64,000 bases of DNA from Amycolatopsis sp. EV170708-02-1 (GCF_022479115.1 NZ_CP092497.1:6820001-6884000); one strand, 5' to 3'; numbered from the stretch's first letter, positions 20,792-30,402 are shown. Notes: generated from the letters alone by a model not told the origin. Numbers and translations: made by a program.

Positions 20792-21535
20792 TCAGGGCGT
20801 GAGAGGCCCGGCGAGGAAGGTCTTCGCCGCCGCGGCGTCACCGGTGATTTCGATGGCCGCACCGTCGAGCTCGATCCGTTGCCACAGCAGCAAGTCCAGC
20901 GCTTCCGCGGTCCCCGAGACGACGGCGCCGGCGGCTTCGGCGGGGTCCGCCTGCCGCGAGCCGGGGACGTCGGTTTCACCCGGCGGTGTGATCAACCAGG
21001 CGTGTCCGGTGTCGGATGTCTTCAGCAGCAACGGAACGGTGACCGTCGGCGGGGTGTGCCAGCGCTTCACCTTCGGCAGCATGCCGAGGAGGACCTCGTC
21101 CACGCCGTCGGCGGCGAGGTTCGGGTCCAGGGTGTATCCGGCCCCTGCCGCGCGATGCGCGTCGAGCAGGTGCACCGCGGTCTCGTGGACCTGGCGGCGG
21201 TACCAGAAGGCTTTGGTCTTGGCGGCGGCGGTGAAGTTCCAGGCGCCGTCCTGGGGAGCTGCCTCGCGGAGCGCCTCGATGAGTTCGTCCGCGCTTTCGC
21301 GGTACCAGGGGGCGAGATCCCCGCCCGGTTCGGCGTCGAGGTCCTGCGGAGCGGGCTCGCCGGTGCGCACGATCCCGGCCGCCCAGCGGTGGACGTTGCC
21401 GAGGTGGACGACCAGGTCACGCAGGCGCCAGTCGCCGCAGCACGGCACGGACGCGGCGTGGTCCCCGGTGCCCGCCACCCGCGCGAAACCGGTGGTGAGC
21501 TCCCGCAAGCGCTCCAGGTACTCGTCCGGCGTCAT
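20792..21535 (-). CDS. Maleylpyruvate isomerase-like (DinB-fold) protein
   Basis: 247 residues with the mycothiol-dependent maleylpyruvate isomerase N-terminal fold: a four-helix bundle with metal-ligand histidines in LRDLVVHLGNVHRWAA and RRQVHETAVHLLDAH, followed by the family's C-terminal domain. Many such proteins are mycothiol S-transferases; the substrate is unknown. The ATG at 21535 follows GGGGGAG. The 109-bp gap to the downstream phosphoesterase gene shows no clear terminator. Confidence 0.82.
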   Translation of the reverse strand: MTPDEYLERLRELTTGFARVAGTGDHAASVPCCGDWRLRDLVVHLGNVHRWAAGIVRTGEPAPQDLDAEPGGDLAPWYRESADELIEALREAAPQDGAWNFTAAAKTKAFWYRRQVHETAVHLLDAHRAAGAGYTLDPNLAADGVDEVLLGMLPKVKRWHTPPTVTVPLLLKTSDTGHAWLITPPGETDVPGSRQADPAEAAGAVVSGTAEALDLLLWQRIELDGAAIEITGDAAAAKTFLAGPLTP

Positions 21536-21590
21536 CGTGGCTCCCCCTGTTCGTGGACGGCGCGGCGGTCCCGCGCCGTCCACGAGTGTG

Positions 21591-22001
21591 TCAGACCTCG
21601 GGGAACCAGAGCTTGAGCTCGCGCTCGGCCGACTCCGGGGAGTCCGAACCGTGCACCAGGTTGTACTGGGTCTCCAGCGCGAAGTCGCCGCGCAGGGTGC
21701 CGGGGGTGGCCTTCTCGACCGGGTCGGTGCCGCCGGCGAGCTGGCGGAAGGCGGCGATGGCGCGCGGGCCCTCGACGGCGATCGCGACCAGCGGGCCCGA
21801 GGTGATGAACTCGAGGAGGTCGCCGAAGAACGGGCGCTCCTTGTGCTCGGCGTAGTGCTCCTCGGCGACCGAGCGCTCGACGGTGCGCAGTTCGAGGGCG
21901 GCGAGCTTCAGGCCCTTGCGCTCGATGCGAGCGATGACCTCGCCGACGAGGCCGCGCGCGACGCCATCGGGCTTGACGAGGACCAGCGTGCGTTCAGTCA
22001 C
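21591..22001 (-). CDS. ndk: Nucleoside diphosphate kinase
   Basis: 136-residue enzyme transferring gamma-phosphate between nucleoside triphosphates and diphosphates. The start [17 protein letters not shown] and the phosphorylated His117 in NLVHGSDS are diagnostic; the length matches bacterial Ndk. In many Actinobacteria folC, a DUF4233 gene and ndk are neighbours; here they are separated by about 5.5 kb. Confidence 0.97.
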   Translation of the reverse strand: MTERTLVLVKPDGVARGLVGEVIARIERKGLKLAALELRTVERSVAEEHYAEHKERPFFGDLLEFITSGPLVAIAVEGPRAIAAFRQLAGGTDPVEKATPGTLRGDFALETQYNLVHGSDSPESAERELKLWFPEV

Positions 22002-22065
22002 GGCGGTATTTCTCCTTGGGTGGGATTCGTGCTATTCGCCCGGAGCCTACTGGGTGCTTCACCGC

Positions 22066-22413
22066 TCACTTCACGTCGGACCAGGGAATGGCTTCGATGC
22101 GCTCGAGGTGCTCCTCGCCCCACTCCCCGAGCGCGGCCATCGCGGTGTTGAGGGAATCCCCGAATCCGGTCAGCGAGTACTCCACCTTCGGCGGAACCTG
22201 GTGGTACACCTCGCGATGCAGCAGCCCCGTGGTCTCCATCTCGCGCAGCTGCAGGATCAGCACCCGCTCGCTGATGCCGGGCACCGCACGCCGCAGCTCC
22301 CCGAACCGCAGCGGCCCGTCCTGGAGCGCGAACAGGATGAGCCCTTTCCATTTGCCGCCCATGACGGCGATCGCGGCGTCGAGGCCGCAGGTGAACGTGC
22401 GGGTCTTGGTCAT
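22066..22413 (-). CDS. HxlR-family transcriptional regulator
   Basis: 115-residue winged-helix regulator. The HxlR core is clear: VMGGKWKGLILFALQDGPLR, then ELRRAVPGISERVLILQLRE and the wing YHQVPPKVEYSLT. A single Cys near the N-terminus (TFTCGLDAA) is where redox- or quinone-sensing HxlR proteins keep their reactive thiol. The ATG at 22413 has GGAG only 2 bases upstream; an in-frame TTG 33 bp upstream is an alternative. It is divergent from the imine-reductase-like gene, its likely target. Confidence 0.9.
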   Translation of the reverse strand: MTKTRTFTCGLDAAIAVMGGKWKGLILFALQDGPLRFGELRRAVPGISERVLILQLREMETTGLLHREVYHQVPPKVEYSLTGFGDSLNTAMAALGEWGEEHLERIEAIPWSDVK

Positions 22414-22435
22414 CGCTCCACTTACCTTTTTGTCG

Positions 22436-22458
22436 GTACCCGGCAAAATAGTAGGTAC
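22436..22458. promoter_or_regulatory. Candidate HxlR operator between the divergent starts
   Basis: The inverted repeat GTACC (22436-22440) and GGTAC (22454-22458) is separated by an AT-rich spacer containing AAAATAGTA. A further GTAC lies downstream. HxlR-family operators are commonly spaced inverted repeats of this kind. No binding evidence is available from sequence alone. Confidence 0.35.
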
Positions 22459-22525
22459 TTGATCGAATGTACGCGACCGCCCAGCATGGAGTCATCCCGA
22501 AGATTTCCTTGGACTGGAGCGAAAA

Positions 22526-23419
22526 ATGCCGAAGACGCCGGTGACCGTCGTGGGCCTCGGTTCGATGGGTTCGGCCCTGGCGGACGCCTTTCTCGCGGCC
22601 GGGCATCCGACCACCGTGTGGAACAGGACGGCCTCGAAGGCCGAGCCGCTGGTCGCGCGTGGAGCGATCCTGGCCGCGACGGCCGGGGACGCGGTGCGGG
22701 CGAGCCCGTTGACCATCACCTGCCTGACCACCTACGAAGACACCCGAGCGGCCTTGGCGGCGGCCTCGCTGACCGGACGCGCTCTGGTCACCTTGAACAG
22801 CGGCTCACCGGCGGAAGCACGCCGGATGGCAGGCTGGGCGACGGATCGCGGCGCGCGCTACCTCGACGGCGCGATCAAGAACGTGCCGTCGGCCGTGGGC
22901 GCGCCGGACACGCTGCTGTATTACGGCGGCGACAAGGCCGTTTTCGACGAATACCGGGAAACGTTGCGGGTGCTGGGCGGCGACACCGTCCATCTCGGCG
23001 AGGAGACCGATCTGGCGGCGTTGTACGAAACGGCCGTCGGCGGCACCCTGTTGCCCGCGCTGGTCGGGTTCTTCCAGGGTGCCGCCGCGCTGCGGTCGCG
23101 CGGGCTCGAAGCCGGGACGCTCCTGCCCTACGCCACCAAATGGTTCGAGATGATCATCTCGGTGCTTCCGATGTACGCCAAGGAAATCGACAGTGGCGAC
23201 TACTCGGATCCCGCAGCCTCGGTGAACATCTTCCACGCCGGCGCCGCCGCCGACCTCGGACTGGCCGAGGAAGGCGTCGACGTCGGCTGGCAGCGGCCGA
23301 TGCACGACCTCGTGCGGCGGGCCGCCGAGGCCGGGCACGGCGACCTCAGCATCGCGGTGCTGACGGAACTGCTCAGCGTTGGGGCCGCAGGGTCTTCGAC
23401 CACAGCGAAGCGCCCGTAG
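22526..23419 (+). CDS. NADPH-dependent imine-reductase-like oxidoreductase
   Basis: 297 residues of the beta-hydroxyacid/6-phosphogluconate dehydrogenase superfamily. The N-terminal Rossmann motif VVGLGSMGSALADAFLAAGH and NADPH-selective WNRTASKAE are characteristic of bacterial imine reductases, as is the all-helical C-terminal dimerisation domain. The ATG follows CTGGAGCG. The natural substrate is unknown; the divergent HxlR gene suggests an inducible detoxification role. Its last 47 bp overlap the convergent PhoD gene. Confidence 0.85.
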   Translation: MPKTPVTVVGLGSMGSALADAFLAAGHPTTVWNRTASKAEPLVARGAILAATAGDAVRASPLTITCLTTYEDTRAALAAASLTGRALVTLNSGSPAEARRMAGWATDRGARYLDGAIKNVPSAVGAPDTLLYYGGDKAVFDEYRETLRVLGGDTVHLGEETDLAALYETAVGGTLLPALVGFFQGAAALRSRGLEAGTLLPYATKWFEMIISVLPMYAKEIDSGDYSDPAASVNIFHAGAAADLGLAEEGVDVGWQRPMHDLVRRAAEAGHGDLSIAVLTELLSVGAAGSSTTAKRP

Positions 23420-24929
23420 CGTCCCTCAAGTCGACCGTGAGCGCGCCGCTCCGTCCGTCGATGTTCACCTCTCCGAAGTGCTGGAAGCCGTCGGCGGGCG
23501 AGGTGTTCGCGGCGGGCGGGGCGTGCACGAACACCGCTTCCGGACCGAAGGTCGGGTCGAGCTTGTTCGGGCCGAACGCGCCGGCGTTGAGCGGGCCGGA
23601 CACGAACTCCCAGAACGGGTCGAAATCGGTGAAGGAAGCGCGATCCGGCGAGTAGTGGTGCGCCGCGGTGTAGTGCACGTCGGCGGTCAGCCAGACGACG
23701 TTGCGCACCCGGCGCCGCGAGATCTCCCGCAGCACCCAGGCGAGTTCGGTCTCGCGGCCGCCGGGCGCGCCGGGAAGGCCGTTGGCGACGCCCTCGATGG
23801 CCTTGCCGTCCGGGACGGTGAGGCCGATCGGGAGGTCGGCCTGGATGATCTTCCAGGTCGCGGTGCTGCGGTCGAGCGCGTCGACGAGCCAACGGGCCTG
23901 ACGGTCGCCGAGGATCCGGCCCGGCTTGGTCTGGTCCGAGGTGTTGGCGTCCTTGTAGGTCCGCATGTCCAGCACGAAGATCTCCGCGCGGGAACCGTGC
24001 CGGAAGTTGCGGTACACACGGCCGTCGACGGCCTGGCGGCGGTCGATCGGGTGCCATTCGTGGAACGCCTGGAACGCTCGCGCGGCTAGCACGTCGACGC
24101 GCTTCTCGGTGTATTCGGGGCGGTCGCTGAGGATCTCACCGGGGTACCAGTTGTTCACGACTTCGTGGTCGTCCCACTGGACATAGGCGGGCACGTTCGC
24201 GGTGAAGCGCTTGAGGTTCTCGTCGAGGAGGTTGTAGGCGAACTGGCCGCGGTACTCGTCGAGCGTCTCGGCGACCTTCGCCTTCTCCGGGGTGACGATG
24301 TTGCGCCACACCCGCCCGCCGGGCAGCGCGACGGTCTCGGTGAGCGGCCCGTCGGCGTAGACCGTGTCTCCACAGTGGAGGAACAGGTCGGGACGGCGGT
24401 CGGCCATCGCGCGGTAGATCGTCATGCCACCGCGTTCGGGGTTGATACCCCAGTTCTGCCCGGCGACGTCGCCGGACCACAGCAGCCGGACGTCCGAGCG
24501 GCCGACGGGGGCGGTGGCGAAGCGGCCGGTGACGGCTTCGCTGCGGGTGCGTCCGTCGAGGTCCTCCGCGGTCACGCGGTAGTGGACTTCGGTCCCCGGC
24601 AGGAGACCGGCGACGCGGACCTTGCCGGTGCCGCCGGTCTCCGGGCTCATCACCGGGCCGCGCACGACGCGCGCGTGCCGGAACGACGGATCCCGGGAGA
24701 CCTCCACGATCAGCCGCGACGGCCGGTCGGCGCGCGACCAGACGATGCCGGAACCGGTGGTGACGTCGCCGGACTGGACACCGTGGGTGAGCACCGGGTG
24801 ATCGCGGCGGAGCAGCGGAACCGGGTTCGCGGTCGCGGTTCCGGGGAGGAGCAGGCCGCCCGCGACCGCTCCGGCGCCGGTGAGACCGGCCTTGAGCAGC
24901 GTGCGGCGGTTGTGGTGGGTTGCGGTCAT
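23373..24929 (-). CDS. phoD: Alkaline phosphatase D (PhoD) family protein, Tat-exported
   Basis: 518-residue phosphodiesterase/phosphatase. The leader carries a twin-arginine motif (NRRTLLKAGLTGAGAVAGG) ending at an Ala-rich cleavage site near residue 35. A PhoD N-terminal domain (HGVQSGDVTTGSGIVWSRAD) precedes the metal-binding catalytic domain with FLHCGDTVYADGP, QWDDHEVVNNWYPG and WLTADVHYTAAHHY. It cleaves phosphate esters in the cell wall space, usually under phosphate limitation. No clear PHO box was recognised upstream. Confidence 0.93.
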   Translation of the reverse strand: MTATHHNRRTLLKAGLTGAGAVAGGLLLPGTATANPVPLLRRDHPVLTHGVQSGDVTTGSGIVWSRADRPSRLIVEVSRDPSFRHARVVRGPVMSPETGGTGKVRVAGLLPGTEVHYRVTAEDLDGRTRSEAVTGRFATAPVGRSDVRLLWSGDVAGQNWGINPERGGMTIYRAMADRRPDLFLHCGDTVYADGPLTETVALPGGRVWRNIVTPEKAKVAETLDEYRGQFAYNLLDENLKRFTANVPAYVQWDDHEVVNNWYPGEILSDRPEYTEKRVDVLAARAFQAFHEWHPIDRRQAVDGRVYRNFRHGSRAEIFVLDMRTYKDANTSDQTKPGRILGDRQARWLVDALDRSTATWKIIQADLPIGLTVPDGKAIEGVANGLPGAPGGRETELAWVLREISRRRVRNVVWLTADVHYTAAHHYSPDRASFTDFDPFWEFVSGPLNAGAFGPNKLDPTFGPEAVFVHAPPAANTSPADGFQHFGEVNIDGRSGALTVDLRDATGASLWSKTLRPQR

Positions 24930-25087
24930 GGCGCGGTTCTATCCCGCGGCCACGGCCGGTGGGCCAACGGCGGTTGACCTGGTGATGAACGAACCGACGG
25001 TAGCCGCCTCAACCGTTCGGTCGATGTCTCCCCGTGTCCGCGCCGGTACTTTCGATCACGGGGACGATCGATCCGGATGGGGGAACG

Positions 25088-27472
25088 ATGCGAACATTCC
25101 AGCGCGGTCTCGTGCTGCTCACCGCGGCCTTGGCGGTGTCGGGCCTGACGACAGGGGTCTCGTCGGCCGATGAGCTGGGCCGGTCGCGAGCGGTGATCAG
25201 GTACACCGAGTACGGCATCCCGCATATCGCGGCGAAGGACTTCGATGGGCTCGGCTACGGCTACGGGTTCGCCTCGGCCAAGGACAACATCTGCGAACTC
25301 GCGAACACCTACCTGACGGTGTCCGCGCGGCGGTCCGCGTATCTCGGCGCGGGCGGCCAGGGCAACCCGGCGCTGAGCGAAGCGGAGAACAACCTCGACA
25401 GCGATCTGCACTTCCAGCGGATCAACGACTCGGGCGTGATCGAGCGGCTGCTCGCCCGGCCCGCGCCACACGGCCCGCGGGCCGAGGTCCGGGAGCTGGC
25501 GGCCGGCTACGTCGCGGGATACAACGCGTACCTGAAGCAGACCGGCGTCCAGCGCATCACCGATCCGGTCTGCCGCGGCGCGGACTGGGTCCGGCCGATC
25601 ACCGAACTGGACTTCTACCGGCACTTCTACGCCATCACCTCGGTAGGCGGGCAAGGCCTGCTCGCGGCCGACCTCGTCCGCACGCAGCCGCCGTCCACAA
25701 AGGACACTCCGGCCGCCGGACCGGAGTCGGCACCGAAGATCGCCGACGGGCTCCGGAAGACCATGAAGACCGGTGAGCTCGGCAGCAACGGCATCGCCGT
25801 CGGCGGCGACGGGACGAAGTCCGGCGGCGGCCTGCTGCTCGGGAACCCGCACTATCCGTGGCAGGGCGGGCGCCGGTTCTGGCAGTCGCAGCTGACCATC
25901 CCCGGCCGGTTCGACGTCGCGGGCGGGAGCCTGCTGGGGCTCCCGATCCCGCAGATCGGCCACAACGCCGACGTCGCGTGGACGCATACGGTGTCGACGG
26001 CGATCACGTTCGGTCTCTTCGAAGTACCGCTCGCGCCCGGCGATCCGACGACGTACCTCGTCGACGGGAAGCCGGAGAAGATGACCGCGCACGAGGTGAA
26101 GGTCGAGGTCCGGGAGCCGGACGGCGAGCGGCGGCAGGTAGGCCGCACGTTCTACGGGACGCGGTACGGCCAGGTGATCGGTTCGGCGTTCGGCGTGCCC
26201 ACGCCCTGGACGGCGAAGTCCGCGCACGCGTTGCGGGACGGGAACGCGGGCAACCTGCGCGGCCTCAACACCTGGTTCGAACTGGCCGGAGCACGCGGCA
26301 CCACGGACGTCGCCAACGCGCTCGCGCGCACCCAAGGCGTCCCGTGGGTCAACACCATCGCCGCCGACCGGGCGGGCAACGCGCTGTACAGCGACATCCA
26401 GGTCGTCCCGCACGTCACCGACGAGCGGGCCGCGAACTGCGGGACCCCGCTCGGCCGAGCCCTCTTCCCCGGCACCGGGGTCTCCGTTCTGGACGGTTCG
26501 AAGTCGTCGTGCGACTGGGGTTCCGACCCGGGCTCCTTGGAACCGGGCCTGTTCGCGCCGTCCCGGCTGCCGCTGCAGCAGCGCCGCGACTACGAACTCA
26601 ACGCCAACGACAGCGCCTGGCTTTCCAACGCCCGCGCGCCGATCGCACCGCTCCCCCGCATCGTCGGCTCGACCGGGACACAGCGCTCGGACCGGACCAG
26701 GGAAGCGCTGATCGCCACCGAAGAAGGCTTGGCGGGCAAGGGATTCACGCCGTCGTCGATGAAGGACATGCTGTACCGCGACCGAAGCCGCACGGCCGAA
26801 CTCGCGGCCGCCGACACGGCGAAGATGTGCGCGGCCTTCCCCAGCGGGCAGGCCCCGTCCACCTCGGGGCCGGTGCCCGTCGGCAACGCCTGCGCGGTGC
26901 TGGCCTCCTGGGATCGCACGTTCCGGCTCGAAAGCCGCGGCGCGCTGTTCTTCGAGCGGTTCGTGGACCGGATCGGCGGGCTGCGGGGTATCTGGCAGAT
27001 CCCGTTCGACCCGAACCAGCCGGTCACCACGCCGAACACGCTCGCTACCGGGAACCCCGACGTCCAGAAGGCCTTCGGTGACACGCTCGCGGAATTCCGC
27101 GCCAACGGCATCCCGGTCGACGGCAGGCTCGGCGACAACCAGACGGTGACGCGGGCCGGGCACCGGATCCCGATCCACGGCGGGCCGGGCGATCTCGGCG
27201 TGCTCAACGTGATCACGGCGCAGTGGGATCCGGCCAAGGGCAACCACGAGGTCGGGCACGGATCCAGCTACGTGCAGGTGGTCGGGTTCAGCGGGAAGGC
27301 CGCCTGCCCGGACGTCTCGACGATCATGACCTACTCGCAGTCGACCGACGTCACGTCACCGCATTTCGCCGACCAAACGCGGTTGTACTCGCGGGGCGGC
27401 TGGGTGCGGGGGCGCTTCTGCGCCGCGGACATCGCGAGGTCACCGGAGCTGAAGGTGGTGAGGCTGCGGTGA
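25088..27472 (+). CDS. Secreted penicillin acylase family (aculeacin A acylase-like) amidase
   Basis: 794-residue Ntn-hydrolase precursor. A Sec signal peptide (about 1-27) is followed by the alpha chain, a linker, and the beta chain that would begin at Ser233 after autocleavage in the motif ELG/SNGIAVGG; the Ser-Asn pair is the family signature. Later motifs LLLGNPHYPWQG, IGHNADVAWTHT and NANDSAWLSNARAP fit acylases that hydrolyse long-chain amides such as lipopeptides or acyl-homoserine lactones. ATG start with an upstream GGGGGAAC. A CCCCGTG/CACGGGG inverted repeat lies upstream (25030-25063). Confidence 0.92.
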   Translation: MRTFQRGLVLLTAALAVSGLTTGVSSADELGRSRAVIRYTEYGIPHIAAKDFDGLGYGYGFASAKDNICELANTYLTVSARRSAYLGAGGQGNPALSEAENNLDSDLHFQRINDSGVIERLLARPAPHGPRAEVRELAAGYVAGYNAYLKQTGVQRITDPVCRGADWVRPITELDFYRHFYAITSVGGQGLLAADLVRTQPPSTKDTPAAGPESAPKIADGLRKTMKTGELGSNGIAVGGDGTKSGGGLLLGNPHYPWQGGRRFWQSQLTIPGRFDVAGGSLLGLPIPQIGHNADVAWTHTVSTAITFGLFEVPLAPGDPTTYLVDGKPEKMTAHEVKVEVREPDGERRQVGRTFYGTRYGQVIGSAFGVPTPWTAKSAHALRDGNAGNLRGLNTWFELAGARGTTDVANALARTQGVPWVNTIAADRAGNALYSDIQVVPHVTDERAANCGTPLGRALFPGTGVSVLDGSKSSCDWGSDPGSLEPGLFAPSRLPLQQRRDYELNANDSAWLSNARAPIAPLPRIVGSTGTQRSDRTREALIATEEGLAGKGFTPSSMKDMLYRDRSRTAELAAADTAKMCAAFPSGQAPSTSGPVPVGNACAVLASWDRTFRLESRGALFFERFVDRIGGLRGIWQIPFDPNQPVTTPNTLATGNPDVQKAFGDTLAEFRANGIPVDGRLGDNQTVTRAGHRIPIHGGPGDLGVLNVITAQWDPAKGNHEVGHGSSYVQVVGFSGKAACPDVSTIMTYSQSTDVTSPHFADQTRLYSRGGWVRGRFCAADIARSPELKVVRLR

Positions 27473-27478
27473 CAAAAA

Positions 27479-27526
27479 CCTCGTGAGTGGTAAGGACGGT
27501 TAGAACCGTCCTTACCACTCACGAGG
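27479..27526. repeat. 48-bp perfect palindrome, family A, copy 1
   Basis: Two perfectly complementary 23-bp arms beginning CCTCGTGAGTGGTAAGG flank an AG loop. It lies between the convergent acylase and DUF4233 genes, 6 bp from one stop and 1 bp from the other. Copy 2 (31282-31329) is identical and copy 3 (62934-62981) differs by a compensated base pair. It is probably a bidirectional terminator spread as a dispersed repeat. Confidence 0.85.
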
Positions 27527-27527
27527 C

Positions 27528-27923
27528 CTACTGGGCCTGCTGCTGGCTCGGCAGTGTTCCGGCCGCCATCCGCCGCGCCACATCGCGGCGCAGCCACAGC
27601 AGCCACAGCCAGATCCCGAGGAAGATCACCCCGAGGATCGCCACGGCGGGCAGCGCGACGAAGAAGGCGATCAGCGCGACCTGCAGCACGAGTACCGCGG
27701 GCACCGCCCAGGGCTTCTTCAGGAAACCGCACAGCACGATCAGCGCGACCGCGATCACGATCACCGACCAGCCGGTGAGCGAGCCGACGCCGCCGCCGAG
27801 CTTCGCCACCACCGGCAGCGCGAGCGCGACGGTGATGCCTTCCATGATCAGGGAACCGGCCATCACCCCGCGGAAGGACTTCATCGGGTCCTTGGCGGGC
27901 GGCTTCGGGGTCTCGTCGGTCAC
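27528..27923 (-). CDS. DUF4233 membrane protein
   Basis: 131 residues with four predicted helices, preceded by a short Pro/Lys-rich cytosolic tail (TDETPKPPAKDPMKSFRG). The family sits almost always directly after folC in Actinobacteria, as here, and has no assigned function. The GTG start overlaps the folC stop by 4 bp (GTGA) once the folC frame is corrected. Confidence 0.88.
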   Translation of the reverse strand: MTDETPKPPAKDPMKSFRGVMAGSLIMEGITVALALPVVAKLGGGVGSLTGWSVIVIAVALIVLCGFLKKPWAVPAVLVLQVALIAFFVALPAVAILGVIFLGIWLWLLWLRRDVARRMAAGTLPSQQQAQ

Positions 27924-29595
27924 GCCGGCTCCTTACCGAACAGGGTCCTGGCCTCGCCCGCGGTGACGACGGAGCCGGTGACCAGTACGCCGCCGCCCGC
28001 CAGGGGTTCCTCGGGTCGTCGCTCTGCTCGACGAGGCCGATGGCGGTCTCGATCGCGGCGTCCAGGCTGGGTTCGGCCACGACCCGGTCTTCGCCGAAGA
28101 TCGAGATGGCGACGTCGTTGAGTTCGTCGAGCGGCATCGCGCGCGGGGACGAGTTCTTGGTGACGACGATCTCGGACACCACCGGTTCGAGGGCGTCCAG
28201 GATGCCTCGGGCGTCCTTCTCCGCCATCACACTCACCACCGCGGCGAGGCGGCGGAAGGCGAATTCCTCGGCGACGGTGGTCGCGAGCGCCTTGGCTCCG
28301 TGCGGGTTGTGGGCGGCGTCGAGCAGCACCGTCGGCGCGGCGCGGACGCGCTCCAGCCTGCCGGGGGTCTCGACCTCGGCGAAGGCCTCGCGAACGGCCT
28401 CGACGACCAGTTGCTTGTCCTTGCCCGCGCCGAAGAACGCTTCGACGGCGGCCAGCGCCAGAGCGGCGTTGGCGGCTTGGTGCGCGCCGTGCAGCGGCAG
28501 GAAGATCTCGTCGTACACCCCGCCGAGTCCCTGCAGCTTCAGCATCTGCCCGCCGACGGCGACCTCGCGCTCCAGCACGCCGAACTCGCTGCCCGCGCGG
28601 GCGACACTCGCGTCGACCTCGACGGCGCGTTCCAGCAGGATCTTCTGGACCTCGGGCTCCTGCTCGGCGATGACCGCGACGCTGCCGGGTTTGATGATCC
28701 CGGCCTTCTCCATCGCGGCTTTGGCCGGAGAGCCGCCGAAGTACTCGACGTGGTCGACGCCGATCGGGGTGATGACGGCGACGTCGCCGTCCACGACGTT
28801 GGTGGCGTCCCAGGAGCCGCCGAGCCCGGTTTCGACGACCGCGGCCTCGACGGGCGCGTCGGCGAAGGCCGCGAACGCCATGCCGGTGAGCACCTCGAAT
28901 TTGCTCATCGGCACCGCGTCGGGCCCGCCCGCGTTGTCCACCATGGTCACGTACGGCGCGACGTCGCGATACAGGTCGACATACGCGGCGGCGGAGATGG
29001 GGGCGCCGTCGAGCGCGATCCGCTCGGTGACCAGCTGCAGATGCGGGCTCGTGTACCGGCCGACACGCAGACCCATCCGGGTCAGCAGCGCGTCGATCAT
29101 CCGGGTGGTCGAGCCCTTGCCGTTGGTCCCGGCGACGTGCAGCACCGGGTAGCCGCGGTGCGGTTCACCCATGAGGTTGACCAGGGCCGCGATCCGGGCG
29201 AGGGACGGCTCGATCTTGGTCTCGGGCCAGCGCTGGTTCAGCTCGGCCTCGACGGCGAGCAGTTCGCGGCGCGCCTGCTGCCCGTTCGGGTCGGCCGGGG
29301 CGAAGTCGTCGCCCTGGTCGTCCAGTTCGTGCAGCTCCACGTCCTCCGGGGCGACGAGGTCCGGCACGGGGCCGAGCGCGAGGTTGTCCCCCAGCTGCCC
29401 GATCCCGCCGATGCCGCCTCGTGAACCGCCGCCCGCCTGGTACGCGGCGTCGGGTGCGTCCAGATCCGGGTCGGTGTCGTCGGACGGATCGTGGGCGCGG
29501 GCCCCCAATTCGTCGACACCGGCGAAACTGTCCAGATCTGCCAGGTCCGGGGATTCCCTGAAATCTTCGGAATCCCGGCCGTCACCTCGCGGCAC
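27920..29595 (-). CDS. folC: Folylpolyglutamate/dihydrofolate synthase (frame broken near its 3' end)
   Basis: Adds glutamate to folates and makes dihydrofolate. Core motifs are VLHVAGTNGKGSTTRM (P-loop), YTSPHLQLVTERI, VVETGLGGSWDATN and LLDAAHNPHGAKAL. An acidic, low-complexity extension of about 118 residues precedes the core; the GTG start at 29595 has AGGAGAG just upstream, so it is probably translated. The frame is lost in the GGG run at 28013-28015 (plus strand); one more base restores the C-terminus GGGVLVTGSVVTAGEARTLF and a stop at 27920, giving 558 residues and a 4-bp overlap with DUF4233. Likely a base-calling error. Confidence 0.92.
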
Positions 29596-29665
29596 GAACT
29601 CTCCTCTTAGCCTTGCTGCCTGTCACGCCGAGTCTACGTGCGGCTTTTCCTGGCACTCTCGACGC

Positions 29666-30295
29666 ATGGGGTTCAACCACAACGACCACTATCACCCGCT
29701 GCTGCTCGACCTGCTGCCTCCCGGCCCCGGCGTGGCGCTGGACGTGGGCTGCGGCAGCGGACGGTTCGCGCGGCGGCTCGCGGCGACCGGGATGCACGTC
29801 GAGGCGATCGACCGGTCCGGCCCGATGATCGACCTCGCCCGCGCGGCCGGCTCGCCGGGCCCCGGCACGATCTCGTACCGGCAGGCCGACGTGGTCGCCG
29901 AGAAGCTGCCGGAGGAGGCGTACGACTTCATCTCCTGCCTGGCGATGCTCCACCACGTGCCGTTCGACACGGTCACCAAGCTGCGTGACGCGCTGGTCCC
30001 CGGCGGTGTGCTCGCCGTGCTGGGCCTCGGCAGGCCCAGCACCTTCGCCGACTACGCGCGCGCTCTCGTGGCCTCGCCGGTCAACGCCGTGGCCAGGGTG
30101 ATCGTGTACGCGGGCGACCGGCTGAACGGCGGCGCCGATCCCTTGCCGTCGGCGCCGATCGTGGAGACCTTCCCGCCGATGAACCGGGTCCGGCGCGACG
30201 CGGACCGTCTGCTGCCCGGGAGCAAGGTCCGGAACCTGCTCTTCTTCCGCTACCTCCTCGTCTACCGGCGGCCGGAAGACGATCACCCGATGTGA
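29666..30295 (+). CDS. Class I SAM-dependent methyltransferase
   Basis: 209 residues with a standard SAM fold: motif I ALDVGCGSGRFARRLAATG, acidic motif II VEAIDRSGPM, ISYRQADV, and post-motif FISCLAMLHHVPF. The substrate is not identifiable. The ATG at 29666 has no clear ribosome site and may be leaderless. With the following esterase it interrupts, on the opposite strand, the common valS-folC neighbourhood. Confidence 0.88.
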   Translation: MGFNHNDHYHPLLLDLLPPGPGVALDVGCGSGRFARRLAATGMHVEAIDRSGPMIDLARAAGSPGPGTISYRQADVVAEKLPEEAYDFISCLAMLHHVPFDTVTKLRDALVPGGVLAVLGLGRPSTFADYARALVASPVNAVARVIVYAGDRLNGGADPLPSAPIVETFPPMNRVRRDADRLLPGSKVRNLLFFRYLLVYRRPEDDHPM

Positions 30296-30402
30296 CACCC
30301 CAAGCGGGTGAAACCATCGCTCGTCCACCCGATCGGCGGCCCCGTCCCGGCCGGATCCGGTTCATTTTTGAGAGGCCATCCAGTCCGGAGATCGGGGTCC
30401 TC

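Noticed and set aside
24930..25087. Pho box upstream of phoD
   Set aside because: No convincing 11-bp-spaced direct repeat of GTTCACC or CACAGC type was found; only a CCCCGTG/CACGGGG inverted repeat is present.
12114..26000. Biosynthetic gene cluster
   Set aside because: The exporter, peptidases and acylase are on mixed strands with no polyketide, peptide or terpene synthase; they do not form a cluster.
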